Shown here piece after piece: positions 18,089 through 27,350 of a stretch of 64,000 nt of DNA. Each line of letters starts with the position of its first letter. Positions within the stretch are counted from its first letter, which is position 1. The translations under genes were made by a program, and so were the position numbers. The stretch comes from UBA1924 sp963976625. GTDB lineage: Bacteria; Planctomycetota; Phycisphaerae; Phycisphaerales; UBA1924. The stretch is from contig CAXBLA010000005.1 of the NCBI GenBank assembly GCA_963976625.1, positions 88,564 to 152,563 of the forward strand, written 5' to 3'. The notes below the pieces were generated by a model. It saw nothing but the letters and a program-made list of their open reading frames with translations. It did not search any database and had not been told where the DNA came from.

Positions 18089-19183
18089 ATGAACCTGACC
18101 AAGAAAAACATGCTCATCATCAGCGGGCTCGCACTGAGCCTGGCCGCGGTCCCATCGCTGGCGCAGGTCGCACCGATGCCGACCAAGCCCGCCAAGCAAG
18201 AGCCCAACTACACCCCGGCGCCCAAGCAGCAGCCGAAGAAGGCCGATCCTGCCCAGTCGCAGCCTCAGCCCAAACCGGACGGGATGCAGACCTACGGCGG
18301 CGATGCGCAGACCCTCCCCGATATCCCGTACCTCAAGCTCGCGGTCCGCAACAAGGAAGGACGCATCCAGCGCCTCCACCAGCTGCCAGATATCGCGGCT
18401 CTTCGATCAAACCCGACGGTTGGCCCAAAGACCATCGAGTACATGATGCCGTTCGTTTATGAGCGTCGCAACAAGTTCGAGCAGAAGATCATCAACAACC
18501 TCGATCTGTACTGGGGGCTCACCGGCACCCTGATCGAAGGGCTCGACATGTCGAACATGAAGGACCTGGGCCAGGTCGCCGAGATGCTCAAGCCGCTGGT
18601 TGACAAGACCACCTTCACCCAAGAGATGGTGAACCACGGGATTCTGTCGCGCGTCCAGGGCGGGCTCAACCGCAAGATCGTCAACGAGTACAAGAAAGAG
18701 ATCACCGATGAGATCCAGGTGCTCTCAGACGATGGTGGGCTCAACGATGTGATGCGCTTTGTGATGAATGATTCGATCCTCGAATCCAAAATCACCTACA
18801 ACGAGATGATCGCCGAAGCGATGGGCAACATCTCGGAGCTTATCGAGAAGGCGGGGCTGACATCTAAGGAAGCCCAGGCACTCGTTGCGTATCAGCAGGA
18901 GATCGACCTCACCAAGGTCGTCGAGAACATCAAGGCGATCCATGTCTTCGACGCCGAGTTCCGCAAGCTCCCGTTTATGGACGGGATCGCGATCCTCGAA
19001 GCGATGCGTGAGATGCGTGAAAACCCGGAGCTCTCGCCCGCGATCCACACGATCAATGTGCTCCACGCCGGCAAAACCGCCCCCAAGGACGGCATGACCT
19101 TCGGCTACAAAACACAGGACGAGCTCATCGCCGAGCGGGAAGCCAAGCAGAAGAAGAAGCAGGAACTCAAGCAGGACGACTAA
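18089..19183 (+). CDS. Secreted protein of unknown function
   Basis: The 364-residue product has a clean signal peptide (MLIISGLALSLAAVPSLAQ, cleavage after about residue 25), then a Pro/Gln/Lys-rich linker to about residue 60, then a mostly helical domain, and a Lys-rich tail ending KQKKKQELKQDD. I recognise no motif or family. It is probably periplasmic or surface-exposed. A GGGAGA ribosome site lies near the ATG, and a good terminator follows 32 bases after the stop, so it forms a single-gene transcript. Confidence 0.7.
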   Translation: MNLTKKNMLIISGLALSLAAVPSLAQVAPMPTKPAKQEPNYTPAPKQQPKKADPAQSQPQPKPDGMQTYGGDAQTLPDIPYLKLAVRNKEGRIQRLHQLPDIAALRSNPTVGPKTIEYMMPFVYERRNKFEQKIINNLDLYWGLTGTLIEGLDMSNMKDLGQVAEMLKPLVDKTTFTQEMVNHGILSRVQGGLNRKIVNEYKKEITDEIQVLSDDGGLNDVMRFVMNDSILESKITYNEMIAEAMGNISELIEKAGLTSKEAQALVAYQQEIDLTKVVENIKAIHVFDAEFRKLPFMDGIAILEAMREMRENPELSPAIHTINVLHAGKTAPKDGMTFGYKTQDELIAEREAKQKKKQELKQDD

Positions 19184-19215
19184 CCATCGCCGAAGCACGC
19201 TTCACCCAAACAAAG

Positions 19216-19243
19216 CACCCCGCCGATGTGCGGGGTGTTTTTT
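19216..19243 (+). terminator. Factor-independent terminator after the secreted protein gene
   Basis: CACCCCGC (19216-19223) pairs with GCGGGGTG (19230-19237) around a 6-base loop and is followed by six T residues, 32 bases after the stop codon. Confidence 0.92.
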
Positions 19244-19291
19244 ATTTGTGAATCTCAAACTGAGTACCCGCTGATATGCTGATCGGCTTGA

Positions 19292-20983
19292 TCAGTTGAT
19301 CGGCTTCATCATCGGGAACGGGAGCACATCGCGGATCGAACGCTTGTCCGCCAGCAGCATCACGATCCGGTCCATCCCGAGCCCGAGCCCGCCCGCGGGG
19401 GGCATGCCGACCTTGAGGGCGTTGACGAAGTCCTCGTCGAAGGTCCGGAAGGTTGATTCCTCGGCGTCGACGCCGGCGAGCTGCTCGCGGAACTTGGCCT
19501 CCTGAATATCCGGGTCGTTGAGCTCGGTGTACGCCGGACCGATCTCCATGCCGCCGATGAAAATGTCCCAGCGGTCCGCCAGCGGCACTGCGTCGTTCTC
19601 GGTGCCGGGCTTAGGGCGAGTCAACGGCGAGAGCGAGGCCGGGTAGTCCATGACAAAGGTCGGCTTCGCTGGATCGATCAGATGCTCGGCGACCTCTTCG
19701 AACAGCTCGTTGATCACGAAGATATCGTCGATCGCCGTGCCGTCCTTGGACTTGGTCTTGAGCCCCCGCTTTTCACACTCGGCCCGGGCCTTGTCGGCTT
19801 CGTCGATGCCAAAGCCCATCGCCTTCTCGAAGAGCTGGGCGTAGGTGATCTTCTCGAACGGCGAGGCGTAGTCGATCTTGAGATCGCCAAAGGGCATCGC
19901 GCCGACATCGTCGCCGCCGCCACCCGCATCGCCCGCGGCCAGCTCGGCCAGCGAGCGGATCAACCCCTCGGTGAGCTCCATCATGGTCTCGTAGTTGCCG
20001 AAGGCTTGGTAGACTTCCAGGCTTGTAAACTCGGGGTTGTGGCTCTTGTCGAGCCCCTCGTTGCGGAAGTTTCGGCTCACCTCGAACACGCGGGGCATGC
20101 CGCCGACGAGTAATCGCTTGAGGTAGAGCTCGGGCGCGATCCGCAATGACAGATCGAGGCTCAGCGCGTTCATCTTGGTCAAGAACGGGCGAGCCGCGGC
20201 TCCGCCGGCCTGGGTCTGCAACACGGGCGTTTCGACCTCGACGAAGTCTTGTGATTCGAGATGGCGACGCATCGCGCTCATGAGCTTGGAGCGCAGCAGG
20301 AGCACTCTGGTGGTCTCCGGGTTGGCCCACATGTCCATGTAGCGTTGGCGGTATCGGCGTTCGGTATCCTGGAGCCCGGCGTGCTTCTCTGGCGGCGGCA
20401 CGAGGCACTTGCTCGCGGGGACCAGCGTGTCGGCCCAGCAGGTGATCTCGCCGGTGTTGGTCGTGGTGAGCGGGCCAGAAGCAATCACGATGTCGCCGCC
20501 GTCGAGGACCTTGGCGAGCGAGAAGCCGCTGGCTTCGCAATCGCGCTTGGAGACAGCGATCTGGAAGGTGTCTCGGGTGTGGTCGCGGATGTTGAGCCAG
20601 ATGAGCTTGCCGTTGTCGCGGTGGAGCATCACGCGACCGGCGACCTTGACGCGGGCGCGATCGTCAACGATCGCCGGGAGCTGGTCGTCGCTCAGGTCTG
20701 GCTGGTCGCGCTTGGCCTGCTTGCGGGCCTGGGTGGATGCCTTGTTGGCGTTGTCGGCTGCTTCGTCGAACTTGGCGTAGGCATCGGCCAGCGTGAGCAG
20801 ATCGTCGGCCCGCTCGCCATAAGGCAGGAGCCCGAGTTCGATGACCGCGTCGCGGTTGTCGCGGCGTTGCTGCTCGAGGTGGTGGACATCGACCGATTCG
20901 CCCTGATCTTGGGTTGGATCTTGGGTCAGATCGGGTGCATTCGTGGTCGGGGACGATTCGGTTGGTTGGGTTTGTTCGCTCAC
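19292..20983 (-). CDS. lysS: Lysyl-tRNA synthetase, class II
   Basis: The 563-residue enzyme charges tRNA-Lys. It has the N-terminal anticodon-binding OB fold (VKVAGRVMLHRDNGKLIWLNIRD region) and the class II core with motif 2 (RNFRNEG...HNPEFT) and motif 3 (GLGLGMDRIVMLLADKRS). An Ala/Gln-rich N-terminal extension of about 60 residues and a Gly-rich insertion (GDAGGGGDD) lengthen it beyond the usual 500. It is preceded on the same strand by the Rrf2 gene, 72 bases away. Confidence 0.96.
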   Translation of the reverse strand: MSEQTQPTESSPTTNAPDLTQDPTQDQGESVDVHHLEQQRRDNRDAVIELGLLPYGERADDLLTLADAYAKFDEAADNANKASTQARKQAKRDQPDLSDDQLPAIVDDRARVKVAGRVMLHRDNGKLIWLNIRDHTRDTFQIAVSKRDCEASGFSLAKVLDGGDIVIASGPLTTTNTGEITCWADTLVPASKCLVPPPEKHAGLQDTERRYRQRYMDMWANPETTRVLLLRSKLMSAMRRHLESQDFVEVETPVLQTQAGGAAARPFLTKMNALSLDLSLRIAPELYLKRLLVGGMPRVFEVSRNFRNEGLDKSHNPEFTSLEVYQAFGNYETMMELTEGLIRSLAELAAGDAGGGGDDVGAMPFGDLKIDYASPFEKITYAQLFEKAMGFGIDEADKARAECEKRGLKTKSKDGTAIDDIFVINELFEEVAEHLIDPAKPTFVMDYPASLSPLTRPKPGTENDAVPLADRWDIFIGGMEIGPAYTELNDPDIQEAKFREQLAGVDAEESTFRTFDEDFVNALKVGMPPAGGLGLGMDRIVMLLADKRSIRDVLPFPMMKPIN

Positions 20984-21027
20984 CCACGATCGTACACACC
21001 CGAAGCGATCTGGTCACTCGCTGATAA

Positions 21028-21060
21028 AGATTGGATCAGGCTCAAGCAGATTGGATCAGG
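21028..21060. repeat. Short direct repeat at the end of the Rrf2 gene
   Basis: AGATTGGATCAGG occurs at 21028-21040 and again at 21048-21060, a 20-base period. The second copy includes the Rrf2 stop codon. It looks like a small tandem duplication of the gene end. Confidence 0.6.
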
Positions 21061-21517
21061 ACTCGCCGAGTGTAAGATTCACCTTCGTGGTCATCTCGGT
21101 GCTGCACAGCGGGCGGGTGGTCGGGTCCGCAGCGATCATGTCGTGGAGGGTCATGCCATCGAAGGTCTCGATCAGCAGCTTGGCGGCCATATCGAGCCGC
21201 GAGTGCAGCGGGCACAGCTTGCCCGAGTGGTTCTCGAGCTTGAGCGGGCACGATTCGATCCGCTCGATCGGGTCGATGGCGCCGATGACATCGAGCAGCG
21301 AGATCTCTTTGGCGGGGCGGTTGAGCCGATACCCGCCCCCGACGCCGCGACGCCCGTTGATCAGCTCGGCCTTGGCGAGCAGCTGGAGCACCTTGGCGAG
21401 GTAGTTCATCGGGACATGGGTGACCTCGGCGAGCTGAGCCGTGGACACGAGCTCGTCGGGCATATAGGCAAGGCAACTCATTGCACGCAGCGCATATTCG
21501 GTGGTCTGTGAGAGCAA
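21056..21517 (-). CDS. Rrf2-family transcriptional regulator
   Basis: Rrf2 proteins are dimeric winged-helix regulators that often sense iron-sulfur status, nitric oxide or cysteine supply. This one starts LSQTTEYALRAMSCLA, has the recognition-helix region NYLAKVLQLLAKAELI and wing GVGGGYRL, and carries two Cys in SCPLKLENHSGKLCPLH plus a third at PLCSTEM, positions that could hold a cluster. I place the start at the TTG at 21517 because AAGGA lies 7 bases upstream and known family members begin at exactly this point. An in-frame ATG at 21562 would add 15 unrelated residues and lies inside the predicted promoter. Length 153. Confidence 0.88.
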   Translation of the reverse strand: MLSQTTEYALRAMSCLAYMPDELVSTAQLAEVTHVPMNYLAKVLQLLAKAELINGRRGVGGGYRLNRPAKEISLLDVIGAIDPIERIESCPLKLENHSGKLCPLHSRLDMAAKLLIETFDGMTLHDMIAADPTTRPLCSTEMTTKVNLTLGES

Positions 21518-21549
21518 GCGTGATTCCTTCGTGTGGAGCGGATGGTCAC

Positions 21550-21579
21550 AGTCTATCACCATTGAGACTCGGACTCAAT
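21550..21579 (-). promoter_or_regulatory. Promoter and palindromic operator of the Rrf2 gene
   Basis: Reverse-strand TTGAGT (21578-21573) and TAGACT (21555-21550) are spaced by 17 bases, a good sigma-70 layout. Overlaying the -35 and spacer is the palindrome ATTGAG-N7-CTCAAT (21561-21579). The position suits autorepression by the Rrf2 protein, which is common in this family. The site lies 33 to 62 bases before the TTG start. Confidence 0.55.
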
Positions 21580-21645
21580 AGCAATATTAGAAAGCTTGTC
21601 TAGTCGTATGGTCTTGAGCATACCTCGGCCGGGTATATGTTTGGA

Positions 21646-22716
<1,071 letters not shown>

Positions 22717-22830
22717 CAGGGGCTCCAGTTTCAGGCTCAATGGGCATTGGTTCGGGCTTGTGATGATACCGAATTGGTGGGCGCAGGGTTCACCAAAGGA
22801 CGCCGGGCTGATTGAATCACTGGTTGAATC

Positions 22831-22872
22831 AAAAAAAATGGCAGCTGCACGGGGTCTCGTCGCGCAGCTGCC
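22831..22872 (-). terminator. Factor-independent terminator, reverse strand
   Basis: GGCAGCTGC (22840-22848) pairs with GCAGCTGCC (22864-22872). Read on the reverse strand the stem is followed by about eight T residues. It lies 192 bases beyond the PDZ gene stop, leaving a long 3' untranslated tail. Confidence 0.85.
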
Positions 22873-22979
22873 GAGTGTCGATCCTGTGGAACCAGGATCG
22901 GCGTCGTGGTTTGAGTTGTGTACTGCCTGTGCCGGTCTCGTGTTCACTGATTCGGATTTGATTGATCCGGATTTCATGG

Positions 22980-23021
22980 GTTGTACTGCCGGCCGGAGCA
23001 TTCGTTGCTCTCCCGTACAAC
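22980..23021. ncRNA. Structured element in the 3' tail of the PDZ gene (possible small RNA)
   Basis: GTTGTAC (22980-22986) pairs with GTACAAC (23015-23021), and an inner stem GAGCA/TGCTC (22996-23000 with 23006-23010) sits in the loop. The hairpin lies 43 bases after the PDZ stop and about 110 bases before the terminator. The layout could give a stable 3'-derived small RNA. The 347-base region 22717-23063 otherwise shows no gene. Confidence 0.35.
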
Positions 23022-23063
23022 ATTTTGAGAACTATTCATAAATTCACTGTTTTAGGCACAGAT

Positions 23064-24509
23064 TCAGTCGTCGAGCCGATCCATCATGCGTTCGAGCATG
23101 TCGGCGAGCCGATCCATCTGGCGGTCCATCCGCTCCATCTGCTCATCGAGCCGCTGTTCGAGCCCGTCGAGGCGTTGCTCGAGCCCGCCGACATGCTCAT
23201 GGAGGGCATCGGCGGCCTGCGGGGCGTTGATGGCCAGGTCCTTCTTGAGCTCAGCGAGATCACGGACCATGAGTCGGCCGTTCTTGAGCTCGAGCATCTG
23301 CCGCTCGGCCCCCCTCATGGCTTCGATCGCGTTCTTCTGGATCCGTTCGATATGGATCTGGTTCTGCCCGAGATGCGCGAGCTGTTCTTTGAGTTCCTTT
23401 TTGAGCTTTTCGAGGGCGGAGCTCTGGAGATTGCCAAACTCCCCATCATCAAGCTTGCGGAAGAACTCGAGCTCGATGTCTTCGATCCCGTCGCGCATGT
23501 TGTCACGATCGATCTCGAAGCGGAAGGTCCGGTTGTTAACATCGGGGAAACGCGAAGGGTCGGCTTCGAAGCGTGGTGCATCGGGCGCAGACGGGAACTT
23601 GGGATTGATGATGAACTCTTCGATGTCGAGGTCTTTCATGGCTTTGGCGTCGTAGGCCTGGAGCTCGACATTGAGCTTGACCTTCTTGCCGCCACGCAGG
23701 ACATACACCTTCAGTTCATCGCCCGCTTCTTTCTTGGACAGGATCTTGTTGAGCAGCGCGCCGTCGGCTTCATCGCTGCCATCGATCGAGACGATCACAT
23801 CGAACTCCTGCATGCCCGCGCGGGCGGCCGGGAGCCCCTTAATGACGCGCTCGACCATGATGGCCCCGCGGTCCTTGGGCAGGCTCAGATGCTTCCGTAG
23901 TGCTGCGGAGGGTTCGCCGAGGTAGAAACCGAGCATGACCTTGGGGTGCTGAGCATCGGCTATGAGTTCGAACTGGTGCTGGTGTTGCTCACCGTCACCC
24001 GAGACCCATGCCGTGACTTCGTGGTTGACCTCGGGGAAGTGATGCCCTTGGGCCTGGTGGGTCTGATGTGCTCGGTGGGAGAATACTTGTGGGGGCAGGC
24101 TGATCTCGTAGAGTACTACTTCGCCGTCCTCGCCAACGAAGCGGACAAGCTCGCCGTCGAACTTCACGCGATCGAGATCGAAGTCTTCCCCGTCAACCAC
24201 CGCGGAAATCACACGCCCGTCGCTCAGCTCGATGTCATAGACATGGTCGTTATCGCTCACTTTGATCACACTTGTTGATGTGCTCTTGGTGACCTCTTTG
24301 GGCTCTTCATGGATCACGATCTCACGAATTTCTTGACCTTGCTTCTCGTTATCCTTGGAGCGATCGAACTTGAACTGGGCCGAGGCGACCGAGCTGGTGA
24401 GCCCGGCGGCCGCGATCATCAGTGCGACGATGGTGGTGGATTTGAGTGTTCGATTTGGGGTCGATGAGTTTGCGCTGTATTGTGTGTTGTGTTGCGTAGT
24501 CTGTTTCAT
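23064..24509 (-). CDS. Secreted PDZ-domain protein with C-terminal coiled coil
   Basis: The 481-residue product has a signal peptide (IVALMIAAAGLTSSVASA, about residues 27-44), a region of unknown fold, a PDZ domain at about 190-285 (MLGFYLGEPSAALRKHL, then GLPAARAGMQEFDVIVSIDG) and a helical tail with heptad repeats built from LEQRLDG and MDRQMDRLADML. No protease domain is present, so the PDZ probably binds a peptide or partner in the periplasm. AAGGAGG precedes the ATG. It is the third gene after an ECF sigma factor and an anti-sigma-like protein (131 bases between), so it may be a target or part of that signalling system. Confidence 0.8.
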   Translation of the reverse strand: MKQTTQHNTQYSANSSTPNRTLKSTTIVALMIAAAGLTSSVASAQFKFDRSKDNEKQGQEIREIVIHEEPKEVTKSTSTSVIKVSDNDHVYDIELSDGRVISAVVDGEDFDLDRVKFDGELVRFVGEDGEVVLYEISLPPQVFSHRAHQTHQAQGHHFPEVNHEVTAWVSGDGEQHQHQFELIADAQHPKVMLGFYLGEPSAALRKHLSLPKDRGAIMVERVIKGLPAARAGMQEFDVIVSIDGSDEADGALLNKILSKKEAGDELKVYVLRGGKKVKLNVELQAYDAKAMKDLDIEEFIINPKFPSAPDAPRFEADPSRFPDVNNRTFRFEIDRDNMRDGIEDIELEFFRKLDDGEFGNLQSSALEKLKKELKEQLAHLGQNQIHIERIQKNAIEAMRGAERQMLELKNGRLMVRDLAELKKDLAINAPQAADALHEHVGGLEQRLDGLEQRLDEQMERMDRQMDRLADMLERMMDRLDD

Positions 24510-24640
24510 GGTGGTCCTCCTTGGGAGCCGGCGTGGTTGTGGTGTTCGGTTTCTCGAAGAACCAAGATGCGCCGGGTTTGATTGGTTGTCATCAAGTCGA
24601 AGTTTTCTGAGCGAATTCTGTTGAGAATACGGATTAAATA

Positions 24641-25420
24641 CTAATAACGGACGGAGGCGGGGCGTTCGTTTGGTGAGAGCCGAACGGGCACCGGGGTGAC
24701 ATTGCCCGCGTCATCGCGGACCTCGCGGTAGGCGTGGTCCATGATCTGGCGTTCGATGATCTGACGGAGATAGAGCACCTCGATCGAGCCGTCGGGCATG
24801 GCGCGGGTCTCGATAACGATTTTCTCGGGCATCTCTCCGACGACCTGGCCGGAGCTTTGTCCTGAGTTCATGTATTGATCGAAGGCCTGCTCGGGCTCGG
24901 CTTCATCGAGGAAGGTTTTGGCCCCCGAGATGATCGGGTTGTTCACATCGATCAGGCCGGCAACCTGGGACGAACTCTCTGATGCTGATCGGTTGGCGGA
25001 CCATCCGAAGCCCCACACCAACAAAATCGCGGCCGCCGCGGCCCACCCGCCCCAACGCGCGACCAGGTCTGTGCGCGAACGCATCACGCGATCGCACATC
25101 AGCCCGCCCGGCAGATCGACCATGTCGGCGCACCCGACTAGGTGCTCCATGCGATCGGTGAGTGTTTCGTGGGCGTGCTGGGTCTGGGCGAGCTCGCCCC
25201 AGATCGTCGGATCGCTGGCGGCTACGGCTCGGAAGGTCACCCAGTCTTCGCTGGTGGCGACGCCGTCGATAATGCGGGAGATGAGCACATCTTGCTCATC
25301 GCCCGGCAGCGCGACGATGGGCTCTGCTCGGCTGGCTGGATCGTTTGGATTTTTGTTGATCATAGGTTTGCTCGTAGCTTTGCTCATGGCGTTGTTCTTA
25401 TGTTCGTTGTGGGTACTCAT
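24641..25420 (-). CDS. Anti-sigma-factor-like transmembrane protein
   Basis: The 259-residue product has a cytosolic N-terminal domain with ISRIIDGVATSEDWVTFRA, which resembles the short helical module of planctomycetal anti-sigma and FecR-type proteins, one membrane helix (WAAAAAILLVWGFGW, about 125-140) and a periplasmic domain. The start codon overlaps the sigma-factor stop by 4 bases (ATGA), strong evidence of functional pairing. GGAGG precedes the ATG at 25420. Holding the sigma factor at the membrane and releasing it on an envelope signal is the inferred role. Confidence 0.72.
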   Translation of the reverse strand: MSTHNEHKNNAMSKATSKPMINKNPNDPASRAEPIVALPGDEQDVLISRIIDGVATSEDWVTFRAVAASDPTIWGELAQTQHAHETLTDRMEHLVGCADMVDLPGGLMCDRVMRSRTDLVARWGGWAAAAAILLVWGFGWSANRSASESSSQVAGLIDVNNPIISGAKTFLDEAEPEQAFDQYMNSGQSSGQVVGEMPEKIVIETRAMPDGSIEVLYLRQIIERQIMDHAYREVRDDAGNVTPVPVRLSPNERPASVRY

Positions 25421-26064
25421 CGTGCACCTCCGAGAGCCGCAGGCGTGTGGTCTCTTTGATGGGTGGCCGAGCCTGGTGGGTCTTGCTGGGCGAGGAGTTC
25501 TTTGAGCATCCGTCGCCCGCGGGCGATGCGGGTCTCGATCGTGGTCGTCGGCAGGTCGAGCACATCGCCGATCTGCTGGTAGCTCATCGAACGCATACAC
25601 CGCAACAGCACCGGCTCTCGATACCCCACGGGCAGGCTCATCGCGGCTTGGTAGATCCGCTGGGATTCGTCGGTGTCGCACATGATCGTGTCGGCCGACA
25701 CGGGCGATGCTTGTGTTCCCTGCTCGCGTCCGACGAGCCTGAGCATGGATTTCTTTCTGCGGGTCGTTTTGCGCCCTTCTTCGCGGGCCGTGTTGGTCGC
25801 CACGGTGCGGAGCCAGGATTTGAAGGCCTTGGGTTCTTTGATCGACGAGATCTTTCGGCAGACCTGCAACGCGACGACCTGGAGCAGATCCTCGAGATCA
25901 GCCTCGCGGGGTTTGTGCGCAATCAAGATCGCCGCCACCCACCGGCGCGAGTGCATCCACAGACGATTGAGCGATTCTCGATCGCCAGCGATGGCCGACT
26001 CGACCATCGCGTCGAACCCCGAGCTGTTTATGCCAGAGGTTATGCCTTGTTGCTCAATCCCCAT
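25417..26064 (-). CDS. RNA polymerase sigma factor, ECF type
   Basis: The 215-residue protein has the sigma-70 region 2 helix pair (DLEDLLQVVALQVCRKI, then FKSWLRTVATNTAREEGRK) and a region 4 helix-turn-helix (SYQQIGDVLDLPTTTIETRIARGRRMLKELL), with a linker of about 40 residues between. Region 1 and most of region 3 are missing, as in ECF sigma factors. The start at 26064 (MGIEQQ) is a guess; a GTG at 26181 would add 39 low-complexity residues. It is divergent from tatC and translationally coupled to its putative anti-sigma factor. Confidence 0.85.
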   Translation of the reverse strand: MGIEQQGITSGINSSGFDAMVESAIAGDRESLNRLWMHSRRWVAAILIAHKPREADLEDLLQVVALQVCRKISSIKEPKAFKSWLRTVATNTAREEGRKTTRRKKSMLRLVGREQGTQASPVSADTIMCDTDESQRIYQAAMSLPVGYREPVLLRCMRSMSYQQIGDVLDLPTTTIETRIARGRRMLKELLAQQDPPGSATHQRDHTPAALGGAR

Positions 26065-26253
26065 ACGCGACCCGTGCTTGCTTGTTGTGTTTGGCTGCCT
26101 TGCCTGATTAACCCTTGGTACGCTCGGCTTGCTAAGATGCTTGGCCGATGCCAACCTGTCGGTGTTTACCGATTTGGACACGAATTGTTCCAGAATTCAA
26201 AGTTTGTCCAAGCTGGGTGTGTCCAAGCTGGTCCGTCTCAGACCCGGAGCCGA

Positions 26254-27345
26254 ATGTTCAAGAAATCTACCCCAAGCCAGCTCCCCGGGCGTGATGAGCC
26301 CGATTCGTTCGAGTTCTCGGACGAAGGGTTGATGTCGTTTGGGGATCATCTTGAGGACCTGCGCAAACGGGTGTTTTACTCGATTCTGGGCGTGGTGCCC
26401 ATATTCATCATCGCCTTTGGCTTTGGGCGTCCGCTGCTGCAGATGCTCATCGAGCCGGCCCGGGACGAGCTTTCCAAGGCCGGTCAGGGCTCGCAGCTGC
26501 TGGCGACCGGACCCTTTGAGACCTTCGGAGCCGTGATCCAGGTCGCGGTGATCCTGACAATCCTGCTGGGTTCGCCCTGGCTGCTCTACCAGCTCTGGCT
26601 GTTTATCTCGCCGGGGCTCTACAAGCACGAACGGCGGGTGGTGCACCTGCTGATCCCGTTCTCGGGGTTGCTCACCGTTTTGAGTGTGTTGTTTCTCTAC
26701 TTTGTCATTCTGCCCGTGATCCTGGCGTTTTTCATCGGGTTCGGGGCGAAGGTCAGCAGCGAGGTGGCTGTCGCTACGGCTCCGGTGGCCGAGGGGATCG
26801 TCTTCCCGATGATCCCGGTGCTGCACGCCGATCCGATCGATCCAGCGGTTGGGGCGATGTGGATCAACGACGCGCTCTTGCAGCAGCGGGTCTGCATCGG
26901 GTACGAGGACGGCAAGCCGATCATCAGCGTGATGAACCTGACCTCGAATATCGGGATCGCCCAGCAGTACCGGATCTCGGAGTACATCAAGACCGTGCTC
27001 AACATGGGGCTGGCCTTCGGGGCGGCGTTCCAGACGCCCGTCGTCGTCGTGATGCTCGGGTGGGTGGGGATTATCAATCCGTCGATGATGGCCCGGTACC
27101 GGCGCCATGCCATCGCGGCCAGCGCGGTGATCGGGGCGTTTATGACGCCGGCGGACCCGCTGTCGATGCTGTTGTTGGCTGGGCCGTTGTACCTGCTCTA
27201 CGAGCTGGGGCTGTTTATCCTGCGGGTGCTGCCGATCGAGAAAGTCATCGGCCAGGCCCAGCTGATCGGGTCGCAGGACCGCTCGGCCGTGACGGCTGAA
27301 GACGCCGGCGATGGATCGAGCGAAGACGAGAACACGAAGTCGTGA
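26254..27345 (+). CDS. tatC: Sec-independent protein translocase subunit TatC
   Basis: TatC is the receptor subunit that recognises twin-arginine signal peptides of folded exported proteins. The family landmarks are present: MSFGDHLEDLRKRVF near the N-terminus, FISPGLYKHERR in the first cytosolic loop, FQTPVVVVMLG, and MTPADPLSMLLLAGPLYLLYELG near the end. At 363 residues it is about 100 longer than typical because of a periplasmic insertion at about 165-235 between helices 3 and 4 and a polar tail. GGAG precedes the ATG at 26254. tatA and tatB are not in the window. The stop nearly abuts tadA. Confidence 0.94.
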   Translation: MFKKSTPSQLPGRDEPDSFEFSDEGLMSFGDHLEDLRKRVFYSILGVVPIFIIAFGFGRPLLQMLIEPARDELSKAGQGSQLLATGPFETFGAVIQVAVILTILLGSPWLLYQLWLFISPGLYKHERRVVHLLIPFSGLLTVLSVLFLYFVILPVILAFFIGFGAKVSSEVAVATAPVAEGIVFPMIPVLHADPIDPAVGAMWINDALLQQRVCIGYEDGKPIISVMNLTSNIGIAQQYRISEYIKTVLNMGLAFGAAFQTPVVVVMLGWVGIINPSMMARYRRHAIAASAVIGAFMTPADPLSMLLLAGPLYLLYELGLFILRVLPIEKVIGQAQLIGSQDRSAVTAEDAGDGSSEDENTKS

Positions 27346-27350
27346 CACAC

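Noticed and set aside
22829..23023. A 64-codon reverse-strand open frame after the PDZ gene
   Set aside because: It lacks a ribosome site, ends in the terminator T-run and has no recognisable content.
26203..26233. Repeated GTCCAAGCTGG before tatC as a regulatory tandem site
   Set aside because: Only two copies 15 bases apart, without a promoter or palindrome; chance duplication is enough.
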